Source of the DNA: Treponema sp. UBA3862
GTDB taxonomy: Bacteria > Spirochaetota > Spirochaetia > Treponematales > Treponemataceae
Length of the DNA: 64,000 bases
NCBI GenBank assembly: GCA_002392405.1
Contig: DGGY01000036.1
Span: forward strand, 1-64,000
Direction: 5' to 3'
A program made the position numbers and the translations under genes. Under the pieces are notes generated by a model. That model saw only the letters and a program-made list of their open reading frames with translations, was not told the DNA's origin and ran no database searches. Position 1 is the stretch's first letter; each line of letters opens with the position of its first letter. Below are positions 44,429 to 52,507 of the stretch, one piece after another.

Positions 44429-46567
44429 ATGGCTCAGAATCAACTTTTATTATCACGTGCCCGTTCTGCGGTAATTGCCAGAGATTTTGCTCTGGCTGCA
44501 CGTCTTTACAAACAGCTTCTGAGAGATGATAAAGATAATATCCAGCTTTTAAATCAGCTGGGAAACCTCTATATTAAAGCGGGAAAAGATGACCAGGCGC
44601 TTGGTGTTTTTAAGCGGATTTCAGAACTCGACAGCGAAAACTGTGAGCCCCTCATTACAATCGGAGGCATTTACCGCCGCTTAAAGCGTTATGATGAGAG
44701 TATCGGTACTCTTGAGCAGGCGCTTGCCATTGACGGTGATAATGCGCTTATTTCCTACAATCTTGGATTCACCTATAAAATCATGGGCGACATGGAAAAT
44801 GCCATAAGCTGCTTTGAAGATACAATAGAAATGAATCCGGATGATGTTCTTGCCTATAATCACCTCGGTGCAATTTATGCTTCAAAAGGTGAATATGAAA
44901 AAGCAGTTCAGACCTATCAGCGCGGACTGAATGTTGATGCTAATCACCCGGTCCTTCTTTTGAACCTTGCAAAAAGTTACGAGGCTCTGGGGGAATATGA
45001 AAAAGCCTGTGCAGCTTATTCCGGGGCTCTGCGTTCCCGTCCTCTCTGGAATGATGCCATTGACGGTTATTCAAGACTTTTAATCACAGTAAAACGCCCG
45101 CGAGAGGCTTATAATCTTGTAAACAGAGCGATTGCTGTAAATCCTAAAGACAAAAGCCTGATAGATGCTTTTGAGCATATTAAAAAATACATGCAGGAAA
45201 ACAGCATAAATCCTGAAAGTGAAGAAGACTCTCCGGAAGAAACTGACATGACTGCTCCTGAGACTCCTGAAACCTTTGAGCTTCCTAAAGTTGATAACTC
45301 AGAATTTGATGCAGACGGCCTTGAAATTCAAATGGAAGATAAAGCGGAATTCTCTGAAATAGAAGACCGCTCGCTTGAAGCTTCCCCTGAAGATGAGGCT
45401 ATGGATCTCCCTGTTGACGATGATTCGTCAGGACTTTTTGATTTTGATTCAATGGGTATGGATGACCTTGCAGGTGACGGACCGCTTGATCCGCTTGTTT
45501 TCAATAAAGCAGATGCACAGCCGGAGGCAGAGGAACAGACTCAGGTTCTCGATGATTTAATCAGAAATGACGAGGCTCCTGTAGATACTGAAGAAATGCC
45601 TGTAAGTGACAGCGGAATTTTTGATGATTTTGAAGATGATGCACTGTTTTCAGGGCCGGCTGAAGAGGAAGATGAAGTTACGGCTCTTGATGACGGAGAA
45701 GCACCTTATTACGAAGATGATGATGTTCAGACTCCTGCTGATAAACCTTCTGCCTCAAAAGAAGATGTGGATCAGTTAAAGCAGCTTGCAGACGACCTTA
45801 AAGAACAGGTTGAAAAAGCTCAGAATACACTTGATAAGGCAAATTATGCGGCAGAAAAGGCCTGGGATGCAGCACAGCTTGCGGCGGACAGCGCACAGGC
45901 AATTGGGGATTTTATGCCTGAAGCAGCAGAGGAAGAAAAAGAGCCTGAAGCTGAAGAAGCAGAAGCCTCAGCAACAGAAGAAGTGCCTGAAGATGAACCT
46001 GTTATTGATGAAGCAACTGGGGAAGAAGAACCTGAAGATGAACCTGTTATTGATGAAGCAGCTGGGGAAGAAGAAGCTTCTGAGGATCTTGAGTCCCTTG
46101 AAACAGAGGCAGAAGAAGATGCAGTAGTTCCTGACTTCCCGTCAGAAGATGACGAAGCAGAAAATGTTGAAATTGAAGATTTTGACGACTTCTCTGGCAG
46201 CGGAGAAAGTGCAGATGATAATCCTTATCTTTCTCTTTTCAGAAAACTCAAGGAACTTCTTGAATTCCTGCCTGAAGACAAAAAAGAAGAGTTCCAGACC
46301 AGTGAAATACGCCTTAAGATGGATTACATTATTTCAAGGCTTTCAGGGGAAAAAGGACTTTTTGAAAAGGCGAGTGAACTCATTTTTAACGGCGAAGTAA
46401 CACCGTATCCGGAAGAAGAAATCAGTACCGTCTCAGAAAGTTCTGGAAAACTGCCTGACCCGGCCCTGCTTGAACAGGGAATCTCGGTTCTCAAAAACTT
46501 GACCGACCTTCTCCCGGACGAAAACTTAAAGCAGGCAATGAAAGACCAGCTGGACAAAATCTACTAG
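44429..46567 (+). CDS. Acidic TPR-repeat protein
   Basis: 712 residues, no signal peptide; GGAG before the ATG. Residues about 1-245 hold about six tetratricopeptide repeats (LLNQLGNLYIKAGKDDQALGVF, YNLGFTYKIMGDMENAISCFEDT type). Then comes a long acidic low-complexity stretch of Glu/Asp/Pro (about 260-590) with a coiled-coil segment (EDVDQLKQLADDLKEQVEKA, about 450-480). A final helical region (about 595-712) ends in DQLDKIY. A 45-bp direct repeat sits in the acidic part. Likely a cytoplasmic scaffold; partner unknown. Its stop overlaps that of the convergent pepP gene by 4 nt. Confidence 0.7.
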   Translation: MAQNQLLLSRARSAVIARDFALAARLYKQLLRDDKDNIQLLNQLGNLYIKAGKDDQALGVFKRISELDSENCEPLITIGGIYRRLKRYDESIGTLEQALAIDGDNALISYNLGFTYKIMGDMENAISCFEDTIEMNPDDVLAYNHLGAIYASKGEYEKAVQTYQRGLNVDANHPVLLLNLAKSYEALGEYEKACAAYSGALRSRPLWNDAIDGYSRLLITVKRPREAYNLVNRAIAVNPKDKSLIDAFEHIKKYMQENSINPESEEDSPEETDMTAPETPETFELPKVDNSEFDADGLEIQMEDKAEFSEIEDRSLEASPEDEAMDLPVDDDSSGLFDFDSMGMDDLAGDGPLDPLVFNKADAQPEAEEQTQVLDDLIRNDEAPVDTEEMPVSDSGIFDDFEDDALFSGPAEEEDEVTALDDGEAPYYEDDDVQTPADKPSASKEDVDQLKQLADDLKEQVEKAQNTLDKANYAAEKAWDAAQLAADSAQAIGDFMPEAAEEEKEPEAEEAEASATEEVPEDEPVIDEATGEEEPEDEPVIDEAAGEEEASEDLESLETEAEEDAVVPDFPSEDDEAENVEIEDFDDFSGSGESADDNPYLSLFRKLKELLEFLPEDKKEEFQTSEIRLKMDYIISRLSGEKGLFEKASELIFNGEVTPYPEEEISTVSESSGKLPDPALLEQGISVLKNLTDLLPDENLKQAMKDQLDKIY
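45986..46075 (+). repeat. 45-bp in-frame tandem repeat
   Basis: Two copies (45986-46030 and 46031-46075) encode PEDEPVIDEA-T/A-GEEE. The unit is a multiple of three, so copy number changes would keep the frame. Confidence 0.85.
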
Positions 46568-47709
46568 CGCCAGATAATCTTACTGTGCGTAATGACTTCG
46601 TTTCCGGTTTCAGTGATTAAAACATCGTTTTCAAGACGCACGCCGCCGTTTTCTGGTTCGTAAAGTCCAGGTTCAAGGGTTACAATCATCCCCGGTTTGA
46701 AAACAAGTTCCGTGTTCTGGTCTGCTTTGACCCGTGGAAATTCGTGGATTTCAAGTCCGATTCCGTGACCCAGGGTATGCGGCATCGTCTTTTTTGCTTT
46801 TTTGAAAACACCGTCTGCGGCGATTGCGGCAATCCTTATCTGTTCGCCTGCCTTGTAGTAAGGAAGGGCTTCTTCTGCGGCTTTTTCTACAAGTTCAACC
46901 AGTTTTTTCTGTTCATCTGTCGGCTCTTTTACCACTGTGAGCGTTGTGTCGGACGTGTAGCCTTCGTATACAACTCCAAAGTCAAGAATTGAAAGTCCTT
47001 TTCCCGGCCAGGGGGCGTTTGTGTAACCCGGGAAGGCGTGTATCGCAAAACTTCTGTCAGGACCTGCCGCCAGCGTGTCAAAGCCGTTTCTTTCGCAGCC
47101 GTTAGCCCGGAGTTCTTTTTCGATTAAAAGGGCAGCGTCCATTTCTGTTTTTATAGAACCGTCATCAATTCCTTTTTCAATTTTTTCTATAATCAGGTCA
47201 CCGACACGGGCAGCTTCCTTTGTGCATTCGATTTCGTATTCATCTTTGCAGGCCCTTAAGTCCCTTACAAAGTCGTGGGCAGATTTTTCGCGGCACAGAA
47301 CATCCCAGCCTGAAAGCGCATCTACATATTTCAGAAAGAGCGGGTAGGGAGTAACAGGCGGAAGTTCAACCTTGAGCCTGCCTGAGCTGATTTTGAAACT
47401 TTTGAGGGTTTCCCTTACTGCACTGGTGTTCTCCCTTTTGTATTTATTATATGGAATGATTTTAACATTAATGCTTTTTTCTTTTGCAAGGTTTTCATCC
47501 CAGGGAATGAGCACGTTTTTTCCCGAGCTGGTACAGATCCAGAGTGCATCAGACGGGTGCCCTGTAAAATATCTTACTGCAGGATCGCGTCTTTCTTCTG
47601 TATCTTCAAAAACTGCGGCAGTGATTTTATTTTCCTGCATATATTCAAAAAGCTTTTCACGGCGGGCGCTGTAAATTTCTTTGAGTTCAGCTTCAGTATA
47701 TTTTTTCAA
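46564..47709 (-). CDS. pepP: Xaa-Pro aminopeptidase (M24 family)
   Basis: 381 residues, begun at a TTG codon (47707-47709), with the ribosome binding site AGAGG formed by the last codons of murJ. The M24 metal ligands are visible: Asp in ILDFG and YTSDTT (about 241-255), His in LGHGIG (about 311), Glu in TLEPGLY (about 344) and Glu in RLENDVL (about 359). It removes an N-terminal residue before Pro. It lies 5 nt behind murJ, and its stop codon overlaps that of the convergent TPR gene. Confidence 0.9.
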   Translation of the reverse strand: MKKYTEAELKEIYSARREKLFEYMQENKITAAVFEDTEERRDPAVRYFTGHPSDALWICTSSGKNVLIPWDENLAKEKSINVKIIPYNKYKRENTSAVRETLKSFKISSGRLKVELPPVTPYPLFLKYVDALSGWDVLCREKSAHDFVRDLRACKDEYEIECTKEAARVGDLIIEKIEKGIDDGSIKTEMDAALLIEKELRANGCERNGFDTLAAGPDRSFAIHAFPGYTNAPWPGKGLSILDFGVVYEGYTSDTTLTVVKEPTDEQKKLVELVEKAAEEALPYYKAGEQIRIAAIAADGVFKKAKKTMPHTLGHGIGLEIHEFPRVKADQNTELVFKPGMIVTLEPGLYEPENGGVRLENDVLITETGNEVITHSKIIWR

Positions 47710-47714
47710 TTTAA

Positions 47715-49361
47715 CTACCTCTTAATCATTTGTTTTATGGAAACAATCACTGAATCTTTTGTGATTATAAGCAGCATTATTCCGCACAGGGCAAAAACTG
47801 CTGCAGTTACGGCTACAATTGCCCCGCTTCCGGCAAGCCTTCCCCTGTTTTCAAAAGAAGGAAGCATCAGCTGTCTTACAAACCAGGCAGGAAGGGCTGC
47901 TATGAGTGAATAAATTATCATTTTGAGGGAATAAAGAACAGTCTGCCCTAAAACAGACTTTACGTTTATAAACGGGTTTTTCTTCAGGAAGATAAAAAGC
48001 AGGATTGAATTTGCAAGACTGCCCAGGGTGAGTGCAAGTGCAATTCCGCCGCCGCTCATCGGCCTGATGAGGATGAGGGCAAAAATCATATTGATTACAA
48101 GACCTGTGATTCCTGCAAAGGTCGGTGATTTTGTATTTCCCTGGGCATAAAAGGCAGGTGCAACAACCCGGTTCATTGCGATAAAGAAAAGTCCTGCAAT
48201 GTGAAAGCGGAAGGCGCTTAAAGTGAGGGCAACTGAGTTGTCATCAAAGTTTTTTGATTTATAGACAAGGGAAATGATTTCTTTTCCGCTTACAAGCGAA
48301 TAAAAAGTTACAGGAATCGAAATGAGGGCGATTATTTTTACTGCCTGTGCAAGAAGAGAATTAAATTCTTCCCATTTTTCTTTTTTTGCAAGTCCGCTTA
48401 AATCCGGGAGAATTACCGTTCCGATTGAGACTGCAAAAATACCTAAAATGAGTTCCTGCAGGCGCAGTGAATACTGGAGTGAGGAAACTATTCCTGTTCC
48501 GGCTTTTCCTGCAAGGGCTGTTGAAACTACGTCGTTAAGCTGGTATGCAGCCATTCCGATTATTGTAGGACCAATCAGACGGATAACTTTTCTTGTGCCC
48601 GGGTTTTTGAGGGCTTTTGTCAGGAAAGTAAAGTGGCAGGACCAGCCTGTTTTTAATACAAAAGGAAGCTGGAATAAAGCCTGGACACATCCCCCTGAAA
48701 TTACACCGATAGACATTGCACGGGCTGCCATCTGTGCCTTTATTTCAGGGTCAGAAATATCTTTTGTAAGAACGGGAGTAAGTATGTAAGTGAAGGCAAT
48801 TACGATTGAATTGAAAAGAACGGGAGTAAAGCCTGAAGGACTGAAGATTTTCACTCCGTTTAAGATTCCCTGGAAAAAGGCTGCAACTGATATTACAAAA
48901 AGATAAGGGAACATTATTCTTGTTAAAAGTGCTGCTTCATTTATAAGAACGCTGTCAGAAGAATCGAGAAAAAGTGGAACAATAAAAGCTGAAAGTGCCA
49001 TGCCGGCAATTACGACTGCAGTTGTACAGAAACTTATCAGAGTAAGTGTCGCATTTAAGAAATCTTTTGTTGTTTTGCTGTCTTCGCTTTCAAGATAGCC
49101 CCGGAAAGTAGGAATAAAAGCAACGGAAATTGAGTTTTCAGCAAAAAGGCGGCGCAGAAGATTTGGAATCATGAAGGCGATTCCGAATGCGTCGGCAAAT
49201 TTTGAGGTTCCAAGGAATGCGGCTTTAGTCATTTCCCGCACAAGCCCTAGAACACGTGAGCAGAGCGTAAAAAATGAAAGGGAAAGTCCTGAAGCAAGAA
49301 GAGAACTTTTTACAGGATTAGCCTTTGCCGCAGGCTTGATTTGTGATTCACTGTCAGTCAT
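47715..49361 (-). CDS. murJ: Lipid II flippase MurJ (MviN family)
   Basis: 548 residues with about 14 transmembrane helices. FFTLCSRVLGLVREMTKAAFLG and ADAFGIAFMIPNLLRRLFAENSISVAFIP are the family's first helix pair and its signature. It flips the peptidoglycan precursor across the membrane. pepP follows in the same operon. No Shine-Dalgarno sequence precedes the ATG; a promoter with its -10 box 7 nt upstream suggests a leaderless transcript. Confidence 0.95.
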   Translation of the reverse strand: MTDSESQIKPAAKANPVKSSLLASGLSLSFFTLCSRVLGLVREMTKAAFLGTSKFADAFGIAFMIPNLLRRLFAENSISVAFIPTFRGYLESEDSKTTKDFLNATLTLISFCTTAVVIAGMALSAFIVPLFLDSSDSVLINEAALLTRIMFPYLFVISVAAFFQGILNGVKIFSPSGFTPVLFNSIVIAFTYILTPVLTKDISDPEIKAQMAARAMSIGVISGGCVQALFQLPFVLKTGWSCHFTFLTKALKNPGTRKVIRLIGPTIIGMAAYQLNDVVSTALAGKAGTGIVSSLQYSLRLQELILGIFAVSIGTVILPDLSGLAKKEKWEEFNSLLAQAVKIIALISIPVTFYSLVSGKEIISLVYKSKNFDDNSVALTLSAFRFHIAGLFFIAMNRVVAPAFYAQGNTKSPTFAGITGLVINMIFALILIRPMSGGGIALALTLGSLANSILLFIFLKKNPFINVKSVLGQTVLYSLKMIIYSLIAALPAWFVRQLMLPSFENRGRLAGSGAIVAVTAAVFALCGIMLLIITKDSVIVSIKQMIKR

Positions 49362-49368
49362 GTTCTAT

Positions 49369-49397
49369 AAGATATAGTTTTCAGGGCATATATTCAA
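49369..49397 (-). promoter_or_regulatory. murJ promoter close to the start codon
   Basis: Minus strand TTGAAT (49397-49392), a 17-nt spacer and TATCTT (49374-49369), then 7 nt to the ATG at 49361. No other plausible promoter or ribosome binding site is seen in the gap. Confidence 0.55.
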
Positions 49398-49430
49398 TTA
49401 ATTTTATACAGGGGGGTACCTGAGGAAAAT

Positions 49431-49468
49431 GCCCCGAAAAATACCTTATATACTGTAATTTTCGGGGC
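49431..49468 (-). terminator. Terminator-like hairpin of immunity gene
   Basis: GCCCCGAAAAT/ATTTTCGGGGC arms immediately behind the gene that ends at 49476; the U-tract on the minus strand is short. Confidence 0.6.
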
Positions 49469-49475
49469 TCGGTTT

Positions 49476-50006
49476 TTAATCTTTCAGCTGGTCATAATAG
49501 CCGGGACGGCCGAAGAGTATGCATTTTACTTCTCCGTCGGGGCACCATATGCCTATCTGTTTTGACTCACTGGCCCAGGCATCTCCGTCTTCCTCTTCAA
49601 CAAAATCGTCAGCGAGGGTCAGCAGCGTCTGAAGATTAAAATCAGAGCAGTCTTTGCCGTCGACCGTAAGTTTTACATCTTCATCTGCATAGATTTCAAT
49701 ACATTCAAAGTTGCCTTTGCTGTCATAATCTACGCGGCAAAATTCATAATAATCGTTGTTTTCGTCAGGCGGCACAGGATCATAATCGTCACTCTCGATA
49801 TATTTTGTATAATCTGACAGGGGGCGTCCTGACATTTCAGAGAATCTTCGGCATACATCCATAAGAAAATCCTTGTTGGACTGGGATAACTCCCCGTTTT
49901 CACTGCTTTTTTCAGGTTTTCCTAAAGTTCTATGTACTCTGGCTGAATCAGCCCCGAAATGAATATCATTTACCCCTCTTAAAGGAATTACATTAAGCTC
50001 TGCCAT
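49476..50006 (-). CDS. Probable immunity protein of toxin pair
   Basis: 176 residues, strongly acidic (many Asp/Glu clusters, EEEDGDAW, ESDDYDPVPPDENNDYY), no signal peptide. The N-terminal VNDIHFGADSARVHRTLGKPEK has the form I-x-FG-x5-V-x4-LGxP seen in some immunity-type proteins. It starts inside the end of the upstream basic nuclease-like gene (14-nt overlap, ribosome binding site GGGG 7-10 nt before the ATG). Small, acidic, downstream and overlapping is the usual pattern for the immunity partner of a basic nuclease toxin. The role is inferred from this context. Confidence 0.55.
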   Translation of the reverse strand: MAELNVIPLRGVNDIHFGADSARVHRTLGKPEKSSENGELSQSNKDFLMDVCRRFSEMSGRPLSDYTKYIESDDYDPVPPDENNDYYEFCRVDYDSKGNFECIEIYADEDVKLTVDGKDCSDFNLQTLLTLADDFVEEEDGDAWASESKQIGIWCPDGEVKCILFGRPGYYDQLKD

Positions 50007-50520
50007 TTATTACCCCCTTCTTTTCAAGTTCAGCTTCATAAACTAATTTTTCATCAATTGCCTTCTGATATCTGTCACCAAACTTACGGGTAATATTTTT
50101 AATATCCATAAGTTCAGCGTCAAAAAATCTGCCTTCAGCAATAAGCTTGGCCTGCCAGCGCCTGTACCGCTGAGCACGGACGGAACGGCCATAACTGCTG
50201 GTAAATTTATGATCTTCCTTACCCATGATTATACACGGCCCTTTCCATTTTGTTAACGGCGAAATACTGGCAGCAGGCATATGGTGAATTTCATAATGCC
50301 TGTTGCCTGCAGTAAACGTTCTGAGATAACCGTAACTGCCGCCTCTGGAAAATTTTCTGATTTCCTTGTCTCTAAGAGATACAGAAACTTTTTTCATCAC
50401 CTTTTTCCAGAAATGACTTCTGTGCCTGAAGGTGAACTCTCCATTTTTCTTTCTGGGTTGAGTTTCCCAGTCGTTTCGGGAAGTACTTTTCCCATTTTTT
50501 AAATTTGAGTTATTATTCAT
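49993..50520 (-). CDS. Free-standing nuclease-toxin-like protein
   Basis: 175 residues, strongly basic. Residues 77-82 read EIHHMP and 99-113 read MGKEDHKFTSSYGRS; a Tyr/Arg-rich helix and MDIKNITRKFGDRYQKAI (139-155) follow. This order resembles C-terminal toxin domains of polymorphic toxins of the HNH/endonuclease VII type (HHMPAD...GPxIxM...DH...SYGxS). Here the domain stands alone after a 70-residue basic N-terminus, without Rhs, filamentous-haemagglutinin or export signals. AGGAG ribosome binding site. Its stop overlaps the acidic downstream gene. The toxin call is from memory of the family and needs a profile search. Confidence 0.6.
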   Translation of the reverse strand: MNNNSNLKNGKSTSRNDWETQPRKKNGEFTFRHRSHFWKKVMKKVSVSLRDKEIRKFSRGGSYGYLRTFTAGNRHYEIHHMPAASISPLTKWKGPCIIMGKEDHKFTSSYGRSVRAQRYRRWQAKLIAEGRFFDAELMDIKNITRKFGDRYQKAIDEKLVYEAELEKKGVINGRA

Positions 50521-50721
50521 AAATAACTCCTTTATTAAGTATAAAGGTCAGGCTGCAACGCAGTTTTTTAAACCTTCTACTTAAATAAGTTATTTTTTTT
50601 TGACTTCTTTCTAAAAAATCATTACTCCGTGTTTTCTCCAGAAAAATCATCAGGCGTTGAGGGCAGGTTTAAAAACATATATTTAAAGAAAAAAATGTGG
50701 CGGAAGTAATTCACACGGGTC

Positions 50722-50727
50722 TATAAT
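50722..50727 (+). promoter_or_regulatory. -10 box of cyclase operon
   Basis: Consensus TATAAT 31 nt before the cyclase start; no good -35 box at 16-18 nt. The rest of 50521-50758 holds nothing else I can name. Confidence 0.45.
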
Positions 50728-50758
50728 AAAATTAGACAAATTGGAGATAATTTAAGAA

Positions 50759-52507
50759 ATGTCAAAAAAGCAGTTTTTTCAGCGTGTCGGCGACACACGC
50801 ATTATTCCTATTTCCTTCAAAATAGTCGTGATTTTCTCAATTCTTCTTCTGCTCTCAAATTTTGCTACAAATACAATCAACCTTATAATGAGCCAGCGTC
50901 AGGTTATAAAACTTAATAATGAAATCATGGTGTCGCGCTTAAAAGACCTTTATTCTGCCGCCGGAAACCAGTATCAGATTTACAGCTTTAACGGGGAGAG
51001 GCAGAACTGTATAAATGCGTTAAAAAGCGTTTCGAAAAACGGCTTTGAACTTCCTAAAAGTTACGCCGGGGCTTTTGACAGGCAGGGAAACATTCTTTTT
51101 GAAGTATATGCCGACGGAACTGCCACTGATGAAACTGAAATCCAGCGTCTTATGTCACTTGAAGATGAAAATAAAATCTACCAGGGCGATTACACTTTTC
51201 TTGATAAAGAAACTCTTGCAGCGCTTAATGAAAAACTTGACGCAGGAACATCCGACGGTTCTGTAAAATTTAAGACAGTAAAGGGAGACTATTTCGGAGT
51301 TTATAAATACCAGGAAGACTGGCAGTGCTATTTTGTTCGTGCTGAGCTCAGAAAAGACACTCAGAAATCAACCTTAATCGTACTTCTTCTTATTTCCCTT
51401 GTAATTTTTATTCTTATAGTAGGCTTCCTTATTGTGGGCTTAAAAATTTTCGGCAAAATCCTTGCAAGCGTAAAAAGCATTACCGGAAGCCTTTATCAGA
51501 TGCAGCAGGACCAGCATCTTACAAAAATCGACCTTTCAAATTCGCCTAACGATGACATTACTTACCTTGCGGCAAGTTTTAACTCACTTTCTTCAACAAT
51601 CAATAATCTTCTTGGAATCTTCCAGAAATTCGTTTCAAAGGACGTTGTTGCCAAGGCTTATAACGAACATCAGATCCGGCTTGAAGGAAAAAGACGCAAT
51701 CTTACGATTCTTTTTTCTGACATTAAGAGTTTTACTTTCAGGACAGAAACCCTTGGAAATGACATCATCGATCTTTTGAACGTTCATTATGACAGGGTAA
51801 TTCATGCAGTTCACGAAAATAAAGGTGTAATCGGTTCAATCATCGGAGACGCAATCCTTGCAATTTACGGAACTGACAACGACAGACAGAAATCCCTTGA
51901 ATCAGTAGAGGCCGCCTGGCAGATAACAGAACTTACAGACCAGCTTCGCCAGAAAATGATTGTCCGCCGTGAAGAAATAGAAAAAAAGAGAAAGCTCACC
52001 GAAGCAGAGGACAGGGTATTTAAGGCAGTTCTCATTGATGTGGGCGTGGGAATTGACGGCGGAAACGTTTTCTACGGCAACATCGGTTCAAACGAGCATA
52101 TGACAAATACTGTAATCGGTGACAACGTAAACTCTGCAAGCCGTCTTGAAGGTCTTACAAGAATCTATCACCTGCCGGTTATCTGTTCAGAGTATGTAAA
52201 GGAAGAAGTGGAAGGTTATTCAGATAAATACACTTTCTATGAAATTGATACCGTTCAGGTAAAAGGCAAGACAGAAGGCAAAAAGATTTTCTATCCGGTA
52301 GATTTAAGCCGTGGGGAAGAAGGTCTTGAGGAAAAATATGCAGCCTTTGAAGAAGGTCTTGCCGCCTATTATGCAGGAGACTGGTCAAAGGCCCGAAAAC
52401 TTTTCAACGGCTGTGACCTTCCTGTAACTGAAGTTTTCCTTGAACGTATGGGCAGAAGTTCAGCCCCTGCTGACTGGAGTGGAATATGGACAATGACAAC
52501 AAAATAA
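50759..52507 (+). CDS. Membrane class III nucleotide cyclase
   Basis: 582 residues: transmembrane helix (about 20-40), extracytoplasmic sensor region (about 42-200), second transmembrane helix (about 203-228), HAMP-like linker, and class III cyclase domain (about 318-520), then an extra helical tail. The two metal Asps (LFSDIKSF and GDAILA) and Asn/Arg in NVNSASRLEG are present. The adenine-recognising Lys that usually precedes the second metal Asp (KxxGD) reads Ser in GSIIGD, while TVIGD keeps the class IIIb Thr. So product and activity are uncertain. It overlaps the next gene by 22 nt, so the two are coupled. Confidence 0.85.
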   Translation: MSKKQFFQRVGDTRIIPISFKIVVIFSILLLLSNFATNTINLIMSQRQVIKLNNEIMVSRLKDLYSAAGNQYQIYSFNGERQNCINALKSVSKNGFELPKSYAGAFDRQGNILFEVYADGTATDETEIQRLMSLEDENKIYQGDYTFLDKETLAALNEKLDAGTSDGSVKFKTVKGDYFGVYKYQEDWQCYFVRAELRKDTQKSTLIVLLLISLVIFILIVGFLIVGLKIFGKILASVKSITGSLYQMQQDQHLTKIDLSNSPNDDITYLAASFNSLSSTINNLLGIFQKFVSKDVVAKAYNEHQIRLEGKRRNLTILFSDIKSFTFRTETLGNDIIDLLNVHYDRVIHAVHENKGVIGSIIGDAILAIYGTDNDRQKSLESVEAAWQITELTDQLRQKMIVRREEIEKKRKLTEAEDRVFKAVLIDVGVGIDGGNVFYGNIGSNEHMTNTVIGDNVNSASRLEGLTRIYHLPVICSEYVKEEVEGYSDKYTFYEIDTVQVKGKTEGKKIFYPVDLSRGEEGLEEKYAAFEEGLAAYYAGDWSKARKLFNGCDLPVTEVFLERMGRSSAPADWSGIWTMTTK

